Source of the DNA: JANRJY01 sp033763735
GTDB taxonomy: Bacteria; Bacteroidota; Bacteroidia; Cytophagales; UBA9547
Length of the DNA stretch: 48,815 nucleotides
NCBI GenBank assembly: GCA_033763735.1
Contig: JANRJY010000022.1
Coordinates: forward strand, 1 to 48,815
Reading direction: 5' to 3'
Part shown: one piece after another, positions 9,242 to 18,121 of the stretch
Layout of the letters: each line of letters starts with the position of its first letter
Position numbering within the stretch: the stretch's first letter is position 1
Notes under the pieces: model-generated
What the model saw: the letters and a program-made list of their open reading frames with translations, nothing else
Databases searched by the model: none
Told to the model about the DNA's origin: nothing
Made by a program: the position numbers and the translations under genes

Positions 9242-9874
9242 TTAGAGCTTTATTTCAGGGTCAACCAAAGCTGCTTTTGATATAAGATATTTTTTACCGG
9301 AAGCTATTTCAAGGCAAAGTACTCTGGTTCTTCTGTTTTCAATCTTTGAAAATATCCTACCATTTAAATCAAATTTTTTACCAAAATCAATATCAGATAA
9401 TAAGTTTTTACTTGGGTCATTATCATGCATATTTAATGCTTTTACTAGCATGGGATCGGCACAGGAAGTTGCTTTTGGGTTATTAAAATACTTTTGTAAT
9501 GCCATTAAAATATTTGATGGAAATACTTCTGGAACAAGTAATGGCTTAGCAACGGTTACAAACTCGGTTTTCCATTCTTTTCCGTGTGGTTCGGCTTTCA
9601 TCCCATATTTAATTTGGGTAAGAAAATGGGCAACTTCATGCAAATACGTTACCAAAAAAGCGTATTTATTTAAGTCGGCATTCACTGTAATGCTGTGCTT
9701 GTTTGAACGGAAGTCGAATCGATAATCCCCTAACTTTGAATTTCTTTTTTTCTTTATTTGGAATTCGAAGTTGTATTTGGCCCAAAATGAGTAGCAATAT
9801 TGAACTGCCGGTTCCGGAAGATATTCATAAAAAACAGCAATTGGTTTGATTGATTTGTGCATTTGAGGAAGCAT
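9242..9874 (-). CDS. SprT-like zinc metalloprotein
   Basis: A SprT-like family protein with the zinc-binding motif HEVAH (His79, Glu80, His83) and a downstream histidine in AEPHGKEWK (His97) as probable third ligand. There is no signal peptide, so it is probably cytoplasmic. SprT-like proteins resemble the Spartan/minigluzincin proteases, but the substrate of the bacterial ones is unclear. It is the first gene of the operon continuing to the heme lipoprotein, PBP1A and UvrC. A TATTTTTG promoter-like box at 9876-9883 nearly touches the first ATG, so translation may start at the second Met (9862). Confidence 0.8.
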   Translation of the reverse strand: MLPQMHKSIKPIAVFYEYLPEPAVQYCYSFWAKYNFEFQIKKKRNSKLGDYRFDFRSNKHSITVNADLNKYAFLVTYLHEVAHFLTQIKYGMKAEPHGKEWKTEFVTVAKPLLVPEVFPSNILMALQKYFNNPKATSCADPMLVKALNMHDNDPSKNLLSDIDFGKKFDLNGRIFSKIENRRTRVLCLEIASGKKYLISKAALVDPEIKL

Positions 9875-9996
9875 CCAAAAATAAATTATTTAGTCAGCAG
9901 TTTATACACAATGTGGGGCAGGAATTTGTGATTTATAATTGAAGATTTTTGAATTACGTTTTTTACAAAGGAGTGATATTTTAAAGGAATTATTGT

Positions 9997-12165
9997 TTAG
10001 AAACTTACACGTAGCCCAGGGCCAAAAACCACAAACCATTTTTTTTCTACCAACAAGTATCCTCCTCCTAAATATAAAGGGAAACTAAGTTTTTTGGCTT
10101 GAAGAGGAACAAGAGTGCCGATTATCACAGCACCTAAGTCGCGTTGAGCATTTTGACTAAAGTCCAATGCATTAATGGCTATGAAGCCTGCTCCAATATT
10201 ATATGGTTTGAATTTGTTGATTTTGCCGGGCTCATAGAAACTGAATTGTGCAATGAACGCAATGCTAATGCCCCAAAGATTTCGAAAAGCGGGTCCGGCA
10301 GCTGCAGCTGCTGCTTCGTCATTGAATTTGTAAAACAATAAACCGGCTGGAAACGAAACATCAATATCAAATTTTGATTTTCTGTTAATAACCAATTTTA
10401 TTTTTCGAGTGAAACCAGGACCGCCATATTTGGCTTCATTGTGCGTAATAGTAATAAAAATTTGTGTAAAATGATCGAAACTGTACGTTTTGTGAAACAG
10501 ATAATCATTGAGATTGATAGATTGGTTACGGCATTCCTTTAAGTCGTAAAAGGAACCTCTTGGAGAACTGCTACCAGGGCATACAGCAACATTGTTGATA
10601 TTCTGTATTTCAAGTAAATCATTTTTGCTATTGAATACTTTAACTTCAATATTTACAAACTGCTTTCCATAAAGTTTTCCTTCATCTATTTTGGCTGGGT
10701 CAAATGAAATGTTTATATCACGTATATTTTCATTATAAAAAATGGGTTTGTCAAAATAAGGGCTGGAGGCAACAATATCTCGTTCACCATAATTGACCTT
10801 CACAAAGTCGAATTCACGAGGTATCTGATATTCTTTGACCTGCATGGAATATTGGGTGGCCACTTGATTCATAAAAATATTAATCTTTCTTTTAGAAATA
10901 TTTTGTGGAATCAACATGGAGTAGAATGTAACTTCGTCCGACATTCGGGTGGTGTCCAATCTAACATTTTCAGCACCATCAAATATGAATTTGGAGGATA
11001 GCATTCCTGTTCCTTTAACTCGAATTTCCAGTTTTTCGCCCGGATTTACTGCTAAATTATTGGACCAATCATCGGAACCTTCATGGATTAAACTCACTTC
11101 ATCAATACGGGGTTTTTCAATAATATCGAAGTTAGTCAGGAAACGTGTTTTGTCACCATCTTTGATGTACAAATATCCCTCATGAATTCGATGAAGTGAA
11201 AATGTTCGGATACGTGTTATTATTTTATTACTATTACCTACTTGTGATTGGGTGTAAATTTCTGCAATTAAGTTTCCTCCATTATCCGGTTGATCTTCAA
11301 TGCGATATGTTTTTCTTAAAATCATATTTTTGTTAAAATCAAATTGAATTTCTTGTGTGGATTTGAAGTCAGAATTATAGTAAATGGTGTTTCTGTCGGG
11401 GTTGATATAGTCGATACGATTGGGTTTTACATTGATTTTGATTTTGATTGGTTCCAGGTCAAAACTCAAAGTATTGGTTTGGGTGTTAACGAATGGCTTA
11501 ATAGTTTTGAGTTTTAAAGTAAGTGTGCGCTGACCAATGTTTTTGGGTTTTACTTTGACACTTAATGAATTAATGGATGGGTTTAATTTGATTTCATCTT
11601 CCGGAAATTCATTTGGGTCGATGGCATATTTGAAATTATATACATTCACAGCAGGCATTTCAATTGACTTTTCTTCATCTACAAAAAGATCAATAGGTTC
11701 ATTTTCAAAAACGACAGAAGTTTCAAAGTACGGAAATAGCTTTATTTGATAATTTAAGTGTTTTCCGGAAGAAAGATTAATTGAAAATATCAATGATGGA
11801 TGTTTATTGTTTTCAAGTGCATGGAATTTGATTTTTCCTCTAAAAAAATGATCATCATATTTTCTGATTGAATCCACAATACTAAAATCAGATCCTCCTA
11901 CAAGTTGGATTGATTGAATTTCATAACTTGCATTAGGTGTAATGGATATTTCGGCAAAATCATGACTATTGTCGCTTTTAAAGAAAAGATATTTTTCATT
12001 TTGATAAGAGAACATAAAACGTTCAGAAGAAAAGAACGCTGTATCTATTTTTAAAGTGATATTATCAAAAACAGCATCTTTTGAAGTGTTTTGTGAATAG
12101 ATGTTTTGAAATCCTCCCAGAAAAATTAAAAATATAACCGTACAGAAAAAAGAGGTTTTGAACAT
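9997..12165 (-). CDS. Large exported protein of unknown function
   Basis: I do not recognise this protein. The ATG at 12165 is preferred because it begins a clean signal peptide (MFKTSFFCTVIFLIFLGG, cleavage near YSQ); the longer frame starts with TTG at 12201. The mature part is about 700 residues. It is largely beta-rich, with alternating hydrophobic/polar segments that suggest Ig-like modules. The last roughly 110 residues (from FDIDVSFPAGLLFYKF) contain glycine- and aromatic-rich strands ending in GLRVSF, like a small outer-membrane barrel or anchor. It is probably periplasmic or outer-membrane. It is transcribed alone, divergent from the TerB-like gene. Confidence 0.7.
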   Translation of the reverse strand: MFKTSFFCTVIFLIFLGGFQNIYSQNTSKDAVFDNITLKIDTAFFSSERFMFSYQNEKYLFFKSDNSHDFAEISITPNASYEIQSIQLVGGSDFSIVDSIRKYDDHFFRGKIKFHALENNKHPSLIFSINLSSGKHLNYQIKLFPYFETSVVFENEPIDLFVDEEKSIEMPAVNVYNFKYAIDPNEFPEDEIKLNPSINSLSVKVKPKNIGQRTLTLKLKTIKPFVNTQTNTLSFDLEPIKIKINVKPNRIDYINPDRNTIYYNSDFKSTQEIQFDFNKNMILRKTYRIEDQPDNGGNLIAEIYTQSQVGNSNKIITRIRTFSLHRIHEGYLYIKDGDKTRFLTNFDIIEKPRIDEVSLIHEGSDDWSNNLAVNPGEKLEIRVKGTGMLSSKFIFDGAENVRLDTTRMSDEVTFYSMLIPQNISKRKINIFMNQVATQYSMQVKEYQIPREFDFVKVNYGERDIVASSPYFDKPIFYNENIRDINISFDPAKIDEGKLYGKQFVNIEVKVFNSKNDLLEIQNINNVAVCPGSSSPRGSFYDLKECRNQSINLNDYLFHKTYSFDHFTQIFITITHNEAKYGGPGFTRKIKLVINRKSKFDIDVSFPAGLLFYKFNDEAAAAAAGPAFRNLWGISIAFIAQFSFYEPGKINKFKPYNIGAGFIAINALDFSQNAQRDLGAVIIGTLVPLQAKKLSFPLYLGGGYLLVEKKWFVVFGPGLRVSF

Positions 12166-12286
12166 AAATGCAAACTGTATTTGTATTATAATTTTCGCCA
12201 ATGAGCATTATATGTTGGAAATTTCCAAAAATATCTTTTAAAATAGTATTAATTTTTGCTTTTTTACGAAAAAATAAAGAAGCACT

Positions 12287-12712
12287 ATGGGCTTGTTTGA
12301 CTTTATATCCAAAGATAAAAACATAAATATTGCAAACGAGAAGGAAGCTTTTTATTCAATTATTTATGCCTGTGCAGCCGTAGATGGAGAAATTGCTCCC
12401 GAAGAAATAGAACAATTGAATAATTTAGTTACTAAGAAAGAATTATTTAAGGGTGTAGATATAGATGAGTTGAATAAAAAAGTTCATCAATTATTTAAAG
12501 AAGCTGGATCGAGTAGTGGCACTTTAATAATGAAAGCTATACCAAAACTTAGTAATAGCCAAAGAGAAATTTGTTATGTAACTGCATTGCAGCTTTTTTT
12601 GGCAGATGGAAGTGTTCAAGGAAGTGAAATGAAATTACTTGAAGACTTACAAGAAGCTTTAGGTATAAAAGAGGCAAGAGCGGCAGAATTATCAAGATCA
12701 ATTGAGAATTAA
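12287..12712 (+). CDS. TerB-like protein
   Basis: A 141-residue cytoplasmic helical protein with two TerB-type acidic loops: AAVDGEIAPEEIEQL near residues 31-45 and FLADGSVQGSEMKLL near 104-118. The family is named from tellurite-resistance operons, but stand-alone members are widespread and generally of unknown function. It ends 15 bp before the 2-oxoglutarate dehydrogenase E2 gene, so the two are probably co-transcribed. Nothing else suggests tellurite resistance. Confidence 0.65.
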   Translation: MGLFDFISKDKNINIANEKEAFYSIIYACAAVDGEIAPEEIEQLNNLVTKKELFKGVDIDELNKKVHQLFKEAGSSSGTLIMKAIPKLSNSQREICYVTALQLFLADGSVQGSEMKLLEDLQEALGIKEARAAELSRSIEN

Positions 12713-12727
12713 TCCAATAAAAATAAA

Positions 12728-13942
12728 ATGAGTTTAGTTGAAATGAAAGTCCCAACGGTGGGCGAGTCTATATCTGAGGTTACTATTGCTAATTGGTTGA
12801 AAAAAGATGGGGATTTTGTGAAATTGGATGAAATACTTTGTGAGCTGGAATCGGATAAAGCGACATTTGAACTTACTGCTGAAAAAGCAGGCACACTAAA
12901 AATAGTTGGGCAAACGGGCGATACACTTGCTATTGGCGCACTGATTTGCAAAATAGATACTGATGGTCAACCAACCAATGGCGCATCGGCACCGGCAGAG
13001 CAAAGTACTGTAAAAAAAGAAGCAGTTGCTCCTGTGGTTGCAGCAGCTGATACAAATGGATATGCGAAGGGGCATGCTTCACCAGCAGCATCAAAAATAC
13101 TTGCCGAAAAAGGAATGACTCCTCAGGAAGTTGCTGGAAGTGGTCCCGGTGGGCGTATTACAAAAGATGATGCTGCAAATGCAAGTGCAAAAGTTGAAAA
13201 ACCAGTAACACCTTTAGTAAGTGTGATAACTCCGGCTGGTGCCAGAGATCAGAAACGCGAGAAAATGTCATCGCTTCGCAAAACGGTTTCACGTAGGCTT
13301 GTTGCCGTGAAAAACGAAACCGCCATGCTTACTACTTTTAATGAGGTAGATATGAAACCCATTATGGACATAAGAGCCAAATATAAAGATGCCTTTAAAG
13401 AAAAATACAGCATCGGCTTAGGATTTATGTCGTTTTTTACTAAAGCTGTATGTATTGCACTTAAAGAATTTCCTTCTGTGAATGCCTATATAGATGGTGA
13501 AGAAATTGTATTTAATAACTTTGCCGACATATCCATAGCGGTATCTGCACCTAAAGGTTTGGTTGTACCAGTGATAAGAAATGCCGAGAAATTAGGATTT
13601 CATGAAATAGAACAAGAAATAAGTAACCTTGCTAAAAAAGCCAGAGATAACAAACTCACTATTGAAGAAATGACTGGAGGCACATTTACTATAACCAATG
13701 GCGGAATATTTGGTTCAATGCTATCTACACCCATTATCAATGCGCCTCAGTCGGCTATATTGGGTATGCACAATATAGTTGAACGAGCTGTAGTTGTGAA
13801 TGGAGAAGTAGTAGTAAGGCCTATTATGTATGTAGCTTTATCTTATGACCACAGAATCATTGATGGAAGGGAATCTGTAGGATTTTTGGTAAGAGTAAAA
13901 CAACTATTGGAAGACCCAAGCAGATTAATGTTGTTGATTTAG
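12728..13942 (+). CDS. sucB: 2-oxoglutarate dehydrogenase E2 (dihydrolipoyl succinyltransferase)
   Basis: The E2 core transfers the succinyl group from lipoamide to CoA in the TCA cycle. An N-terminal lipoyl domain carries the modifiable lysine in ESDKATFE (Lys44). A flexible Ala/Pro-rich linker follows, then a peripheral subunit-binding domain (ASPAASKILAEKG, GSGPGGRITKDD, about 115-150). The catalytic domain has the active-site motif SYDHRIIDG (His375, Asp379). The length of 404 residues is normal. The E1 partner (sucA) is not in the window. A strong terminator follows directly. Confidence 0.93.
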   Translation: MSLVEMKVPTVGESISEVTIANWLKKDGDFVKLDEILCELESDKATFELTAEKAGTLKIVGQTGDTLAIGALICKIDTDGQPTNGASAPAEQSTVKKEAVAPVVAAADTNGYAKGHASPAASKILAEKGMTPQEVAGSGPGGRITKDDAANASAKVEKPVTPLVSVITPAGARDQKREKMSSLRKTVSRRLVAVKNETAMLTTFNEVDMKPIMDIRAKYKDAFKEKYSIGLGFMSFFTKAVCIALKEFPSVNAYIDGEEIVFNNFADISIAVSAPKGLVVPVIRNAEKLGFHEIEQEISNLAKKARDNKLTIEEMTGGTFTITNGGIFGSMLSTPIINAPQSAILGMHNIVERAVVVNGEVVVRPIMYVALSYDHRIIDGRESVGFLVRVKQLLEDPSRLMLLI

Positions 13943-13964
13943 TAAGATAAAAAAGTTAAAGCAT

Positions 13965-13992
13965 AAAAAAAGCCTCAAATGAGGCTTTTTTT
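13965..13992. terminator. Bidirectional terminator after sucB
   Basis: The stem AGCCTC-AAAT-GAGGCT (13971-13986) is flanked by an A-run and a T-run. It lies between convergent sucB and the small minus-strand membrane protein, and can serve both. Confidence 0.85.
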
Positions 13993-14012
13993 GTTAGGAA
14001 TCAGTTGAATGA

Positions 14013-14210
14013 TTACGCTTGTTTTACTTCTCTTTCAGCAGTATTGATTCTTAATGTTTGGTTTATTGGGCACCAGCTAAATACTACAGTAGCAACAATA
14101 GCCAAAGAAACGAAACCGAATGCAAAGTGAAATTGGAATGCAAGCATTGCACAAGCTGCTGCTAAAATCATACGAACTATTTTATCGTTTATACCAACGT
14201 TGTTTTTCAT
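14013..14210 (-). CDS. DUF2892 small membrane protein
   Basis: A 65-residue protein beginning MKNNVGINDKIVRMILA. Two hydrophobic helices (about 13-30 and 31-45) precede the CPINQTLRINT tail. This is the layout of DUF2892 (YgaP transmembrane-domain-like) proteins, where the Cys-Pro motif follows the second helix. In some family members this domain is fused to a rhodanese, but here it stands alone. It is an inner-membrane protein of unknown role, convergent with sucB. Confidence 0.75.
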   Translation of the reverse strand: MKNNVGINDKIVRMILAAACAMLAFQFHFAFGFVSLAIVATVVFSWCPINQTLRINTAEREVKQA

Positions 14211-14608
14211 GTTATTATATGTTTATAATTATATTTTATACAAGATTAGTACAAATTATATATCCAAAAAAATCGACTATATCCTTAAAATTGGACGGGA
14301 TGTCCTGAAAAAATATATGTTTCTGACTCAACCCAAATGGCACGAAACTTATTTTCAAATAGAAATATGTTAAAAAATGGTTTTTTGATAAATAGGGTAT
14401 TTATTTTAACAAATGGGGTTAAATATTGAACACAATAAAAAAAATAAAATATTTTAAATTTTTTTATTGAGCAATCAATATAAAGCTAAGAAAATCAGAA
14501 AGTTGCGACTTAAAATATTTTTTTAGAAATATTATGTTATTATTATTGGCTTCGACAGGCTTAGCCAAACACGTTTTTATATTAGAGTAGGAAATGGTGA
14601 TTTAAGTA
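14211..14608. other. Non-coding gap, AT-rich
   Basis: This stretch has no convincing coding frame. It is strongly AT-rich with long A/T runs near 14380-14480. The only structured piece is a short hairpin with arms TTGGCT and AGCCAA (14546-14568) around TTCGACAGGCTT. That core resembles dispersed repeats containing TTCGACAGGCTCAG found in many environmental bacteria. Confidence 0.6.
14546..14568. repeat. Short REP-like hairpin
   Basis: Arms TTGGCT and AGCCAA enclose an 11-nt loop containing TCGACAGGC. It resembles degenerate copies of the TTCGACAGGCTCAG dispersed repeat. It lies downstream of cdsA on the minus strand, so it could also be part of its 3' end. Only one copy was noticed in this window. 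Confidence 0.35.
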
Positions 14609-15439
14609 TCAAATCCATTCCAAAAAGAATGCCACAAATGGTGCAGCCATAAGCATTCCGTCAAAACGATCAAGAATACCTCCATGACCTGGAATTAGGT
14701 TGCCGGAGTCCTTAATTTGAAGGCTGCGTTTAAGCATCGACTCAATCAAATCGCCATATGTACCAGTAATGCCAATAATGAGTGCGCATATTGCCCATTT
14801 CCATAACTCCAAATCTGAAAAAAATAAAGATAAAATATATGCCATTACTAAAGAAAGTAACAAACCGCCAATAAGTCCTTCCCAAGTTTTGCCGGGGGAT
14901 ATTCTTTGAAATAGTTTGTTGCGCCCAAATGCTTTGCCTGCAAAATAGGCACCTGTATCGTTGGACCAAAGTAAAATAAAAACTCCTGAAGCTACTTGAT
15001 AGCTAAAATATCCATTACAAAATGCTGCAAAATGTAATAATGACAATGGCATGGCTACATAAAAAACGCCAACAATCGTATAAGCAATGTTTTCAAATGG
15101 GTTTGACGATTTTCGATATAGCTCACTGATATAAATTACGCCAAGTAAAACAAAAAACAACAAATATGCTTTTGTAGGTAAGTTTCCTCTGGCTACAAAA
15201 TATGTGATTATATTTAATAAGGTGCCATTTAAAATTCCCCATTTGATTAGAGGGTCATCACCGTCTTCTTTAATTAATCTGTAAAATTCGAGTTGACCAA
15301 ATATACTTAAGGCAATAATAAAGGAAAGATAAGTCCATTGGTTGAACACCAAGCAAGTAAAAATTATCGCTGCACCCGAAAAACCTGTTATAAGCCTTTG
15401 CTGGAAATTGGTTAAACTACTAAAATTGAATTTGGTCAT
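14609..15439 (-). CDS. cdsA: CdsA, phosphatidate cytidylyltransferase
   Basis: CdsA makes CDP-diacylglycerol from phosphatidate and CTP, the branch point of phospholipid synthesis, in the inner membrane. The C-terminal family signature is complete: SMLKRSLQIKDSGNLIPGHGG followed by ILDRFD. Multiple transmembrane helices precede it. I choose the ATG at 15439 (MTKFNFSSL, 276 residues), because extending to 15532 would add a basic non-family N-terminus lying over the DUF2007 gene. Even so it overlaps that gene by 20 bp, which suggests translational coupling. Confidence 0.93.
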   Translation of the reverse strand: MTKFNFSSLTNFQQRLITGFSGAAIIFTCLVFNQWTYLSFIIALSIFGQLEFYRLIKEDGDDPLIKWGILNGTLLNIITYFVARGNLPTKAYLLFFVLLGVIYISELYRKSSNPFENIAYTIVGVFYVAMPLSLLHFAAFCNGYFSYQVASGVFILLWSNDTGAYFAGKAFGRNKLFQRISPGKTWEGLIGGLLLSLVMAYILSLFFSDLELWKWAICALIIGITGTYGDLIESMLKRSLQIKDSGNLIPGHGGILDRFDGMLMAAPFVAFFLEWI

Positions 15440-15629
15440 GCAAAATTTCCTTAGCCTTGCTGCTATCCTCTGAAGGTACAAATATCTGATAATTCCCGAA
15501 ATTATTATATGCGCTATCTTTTTTATTAACAATCACTGAAATAATGTCATATTCTTCCAGAACATTTTTTACAATGTTTGCCTGATGCATCACAGATGAT
15601 TCAAATATTTTGACCCAATTACTTTCCAT
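15420..15629 (-). CDS. DUF2007-type small protein
   Basis: A 69-residue protein. The pattern WVKIFESSVMHQANIVKNVLEE, then VNKKDS and ending PSEDSSKAKEIL, matches the DUF2007 putative signal-transducing domain, a PII-like ferredoxin-fold family. It has no signal peptide. It overlaps the start of cdsA by 20 bp and is probably transcribed with it. Function in this context is unknown. Confidence 0.8.
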   Translation of the reverse strand: MESNWVKIFESSVMHQANIVKNVLEEYDIISVIVNKKDSAYNNFGNYQIFVPSEDSSKAKEILHDQIQF

Positions 15630-15723
15630 GCATCAGAATTGATTAAATTTGTAAAATAGTTATTCTAAACAAATATACATTGTTACTATGTTGAAACTTT
15701 TTAAAAATATTAAAATAATCAAA

Positions 15724-16101
15724 ATGAAAATTAATAAGGGAGTATTTGTATTAATGTTGTCTGTTGTTTTTTTGATTTCTTGTGGTAAAAAGGAAGAAAA
15801 AATTGCCAAACTTTGGAAAGTGCAAGAGATGAATATCGCTGGACAGGCTATAAGTGGTGACGCAGTTGCCAATTTTTCGTTTGATATAAGACCGGATGGG
15901 AGTTATTTAATGAAAGCTATGGCCGAAGAATCGGGCAAATGGCGCATTTCAAGAAATGGTGATTCATTAGTTACATTGAATTCAATGTCCGAACGTCCGG
16001 CTGCTTCATTAATTAAAGAATTAACTGATGAGAAATTAGTTTTGGAAGGGAACTCCGAAGGGGCAAGTATAATAATGGTGTTTAATGCAACAAAAAAATA
16101 A
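15724..16101 (+). CDS. Lipocalin-like lipoprotein
   Basis: A 125-residue lipoprotein. The Met at 15724 starts a short signal peptide ending in the lipobox FLISC; an in-frame Met at 15688 would add 12 residues. The remainder has the sparse lipocalin-like pattern seen in many Bacteroidota lipoproteins: LWKVQEM, RPDGSYLMKA, ESGKWRIS, LVLEG. Ligand unknown. A TAAATTTG box at 15644-15651 is a candidate promoter, in the region divergent from DUF2007/cdsA. Confidence 0.65.
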   Translation: MKINKGVFVLMLSVVFLISCGKKEEKIAKLWKVQEMNIAGQAISGDAVANFSFDIRPDGSYLMKAMAEESGKWRISRNGDSLVTLNSMSERPAASLIKELTDEKLVLEGNSEGASIIMVFNATKK

Positions 16102-16215
16102 AATGATTTTGATTTTTCTAACTGAATAAGTAAAATTTAGATAATTATTCATAATTTGGTGCTGCCCTATTAATTCAACGGTCAAAAGCCTATTTGACAT
16201 AAATTCGACATCATT

Positions 16216-16863
16216 ATGGTCAAAAATATCCTCTTATTTCTTGTTTTTAGCTTGATATTTGGAACGAATTCACAAGCGCAATGGTATAGTTTAAGAAAAA
16301 GCAAACCTGAGCAAAAGCAAAAAGTAACTTTTCAAAAGGATCAAGAGGGTAAAATAATATTTTATGAAATAGTAACAGTCGATACCGTTTCGCGCGATAC
16401 TTTGTGGAAAAATGCTCGTGTTTGGTTAAGGTCCTTATTAACAGAAAAAGGTGACAAAGTAACTTCTGAAGAATTTATGTTTGGCACGCTTGAAGCTTCA
16501 ACAAGTTTTAATGTATTTATTCCCTCTGTAATATCCAAAATACCACATGGAAAAATATCATATGATGTAATACTAGAAATTAAAGACAAAAAATATAGAT
16601 ATACATTTACCAACTTTAAATTCTATAAATACAAACAAAACAGGCAGCTAAAATATGACCTTACCAAAGAAATGAAGCCTTTGGAAGACGAAAAGTACTT
16701 TGGTTCACAAGGCGTGTGGAATAGTCATAGGGCTGAATTGAAACGTAGGGTTGAAGGTCAAATATTACAACTCAAAAAGCAGATTGTTGTAAAAAACAGA
16801 CCTATTGTCGTTATACAAGACTCTGCCTTGAACAAACCAATAATCCGTACCAAAGACTGGTAA
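16216..16863 (+). CDS. DUF4468-type exported protein
   Basis: A 215-residue protein with a signal peptide (MVKNILLFLVFSLIFG, cleavage near SQAQ). The central region fits the DUF4468 TBP-like-fold family of Bacteroidota: GKIIFYEIVTVD, then LWKNARVWL, then HGKISYDVILEIKDKKYRYTFTNF. The C-terminus is basic and charged. The function of the family is not established. It stands between a lipoprotein and an RmlD-like gene on the same strand, with gaps over 50 bp. Confidence 0.65.
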   Translation: MVKNILLFLVFSLIFGTNSQAQWYSLRKSKPEQKQKVTFQKDQEGKIIFYEIVTVDTVSRDTLWKNARVWLRSLLTEKGDKVTSEEFMFGTLEASTSFNVFIPSVISKIPHGKISYDVILEIKDKKYRYTFTNFKFYKYKQNRQLKYDLTKEMKPLEDEKYFGSQGVWNSHRAELKRRVEGQILQLKKQIVVKNRPIVVIQDSALNKPIIRTKDW

Positions 16864-16921
16864 TGGAAGGATAATTTTGTAATTAATTTATTTTTAGCTT
16901 TTTTCGAGCAAATATTTCCAT

Positions 16922-17836
16922 GTGAAAAAGACTATATTAATAACCGGATCCAATGGATTACTTGGTCAAAAACTTGTTGAACTCATTGTTGAAAAAGGAG
17001 AATTTCGATTGATAGCAACTGGAAGAGGTAACAATCGACTTGCCAAATATCAGGACAAATATGAATATGAAAGTGTAGATATAACTAGTGAAAACGAAGT
17101 TAATGCTGTTTTTGAAGCATATGAGCCCGATGTTGTAATACATACTGCGGCAATGACTAATGTGGATGAATGCGAACTTAATAAAGAGGCTTGCTGGATT
17201 AACAATGTGGTAGCTACTCGCAACATTGCAGAGGCATGTCTTGAATATAATTCGCATTTAATACATGTTTCCACAGATTTTATTTTCGATGGATCACATG
17301 GCCCGCTTACAGAGGAAGAAAAACCATATCCAATCAGTTTTTATGGATATAGTAAACTTGCAGCTGAAGAACTAATCACAAAAATGCAAGGACTCAAATG
17401 GAGCATTGCCCGTACGGTGTTGGTGTATGGAATTGCCCAGGATATGAGTCGGACCAATATTATTTTATGGGTAAAAAAGAGCCTGGAAGATAAAAAACAA
17501 ATTAAAGTGGTCGATGATCAATGGAGAACACCTACTTTGGCTGAAGACTTAGCAATGGGTTGTTATTTGATAGCTCAAAAAGACAAAACAGGGGTGTTTA
17601 ATATTTCAGGGAAAGACTTTTTGAATCCTTATGAAATGGCAATGATGGTAGTTGATTTTTTTAATCTTGACAAGTCATTTATAACAAAAGCAGATTCAAG
17701 CACATTTACTCAACCGGCCAAAAGACCTCCTAAAACAGGATTTGTAATAGATAAAGCTAGGAAAGAATTGGGTTACGAACCTCATTCATTTAATGAAGGA
17801 ATTGAAATATTGGCAAATCAAATCTCCAATAAGTAG
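16922..17836 (+). CDS. RmlD-like NAD(P)-dependent sugar-nucleotide reductase
   Basis: An extended short-chain dehydrogenase resembling dTDP-4-dehydrorhamnose reductase. The nucleotide-binding GSNGLLGQ motif is at residues 8-15. It is followed by VVIHTAAMTNVDECE, HVSTDFIFDG and the catalytic YGYSK (Tyr and Lys spaced YxxxK). RmlD-type WRTPT occurs in DDQWRTPTLAEDLA. The length of 304 residues is normal. It starts with GTG. A TAATTTTG box lies at 16872-16879. No other dTDP-rhamnose genes are nearby, so the substrate is uncertain. Confidence 0.8.
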   Translation: MKKTILITGSNGLLGQKLVELIVEKGEFRLIATGRGNNRLAKYQDKYEYESVDITSENEVNAVFEAYEPDVVIHTAAMTNVDECELNKEACWINNVVATRNIAEACLEYNSHLIHVSTDFIFDGSHGPLTEEEKPYPISFYGYSKLAAEELITKMQGLKWSIARTVLVYGIAQDMSRTNIILWVKKSLEDKKQIKVVDDQWRTPTLAEDLAMGCYLIAQKDKTGVFNISGKDFLNPYEMAMMVVDFFNLDKSFITKADSSTFTQPAKRPPKTGFVIDKARKELGYEPHSFNEGIEILANQISNK

Positions 17837-17866
17837 AATATTACAAATTAATAAAATGTTATATCC

Positions 17867-18109
17867 GTGCAACAAGACAAAGTATTGGATGATGTAATTA
17901 TTGGAATCATTCAAAAAGACAAACAATTAACCAATAAAGAAGCTCTTTTGAAGGATATGGAAATAATTAATAATCCAAATGCCAACAATAAAGAAAAAGA
18001 ATTGTCCTATGATCGATTAATAAAGTATTTGTCATACTTACCTAAATGGGATGAAGAACTTATTGCATACTTAGGAAACAGATTTTTTCAGATAAAAGTC
18101 AACAAATAA
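17867..18109 (+). CDS. Small protein of unknown function
   Basis: An 80-residue charged protein with a GTG start, 30 bp after the RmlD-like gene and on the same strand. It has no signal peptide, membrane segment or recognised motif, and appears helical (Lys/Glu/Asn-rich). The C-terminal LPKWDEELIAYLGNRFFQIKV is the most hydrophobic stretch. Gene status is supported mainly by spacing and lack of any competing frame. Confidence 0.55.
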   Translation: MQQDKVLDDVIIGIIQKDKQLTNKEALLKDMEIINNPNANNKEKELSYDRLIKYLSYLPKWDEELIAYLGNRFFQIKVNK

Positions 18110-18121
18110 GTAGCTTTATTT

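Noticed and set aside
12287..12712. Tellurite resistance locus
   Set aside because: Only one TerB-like gene is present, with no TerC/TerD/TerZ neighbours.
15440..15532. N-terminal extension of CdsA from 15532
   Set aside because: It lies over the DUF2007 gene and adds a basic stretch not seen in CdsA; the Met at 15439 fits the family.
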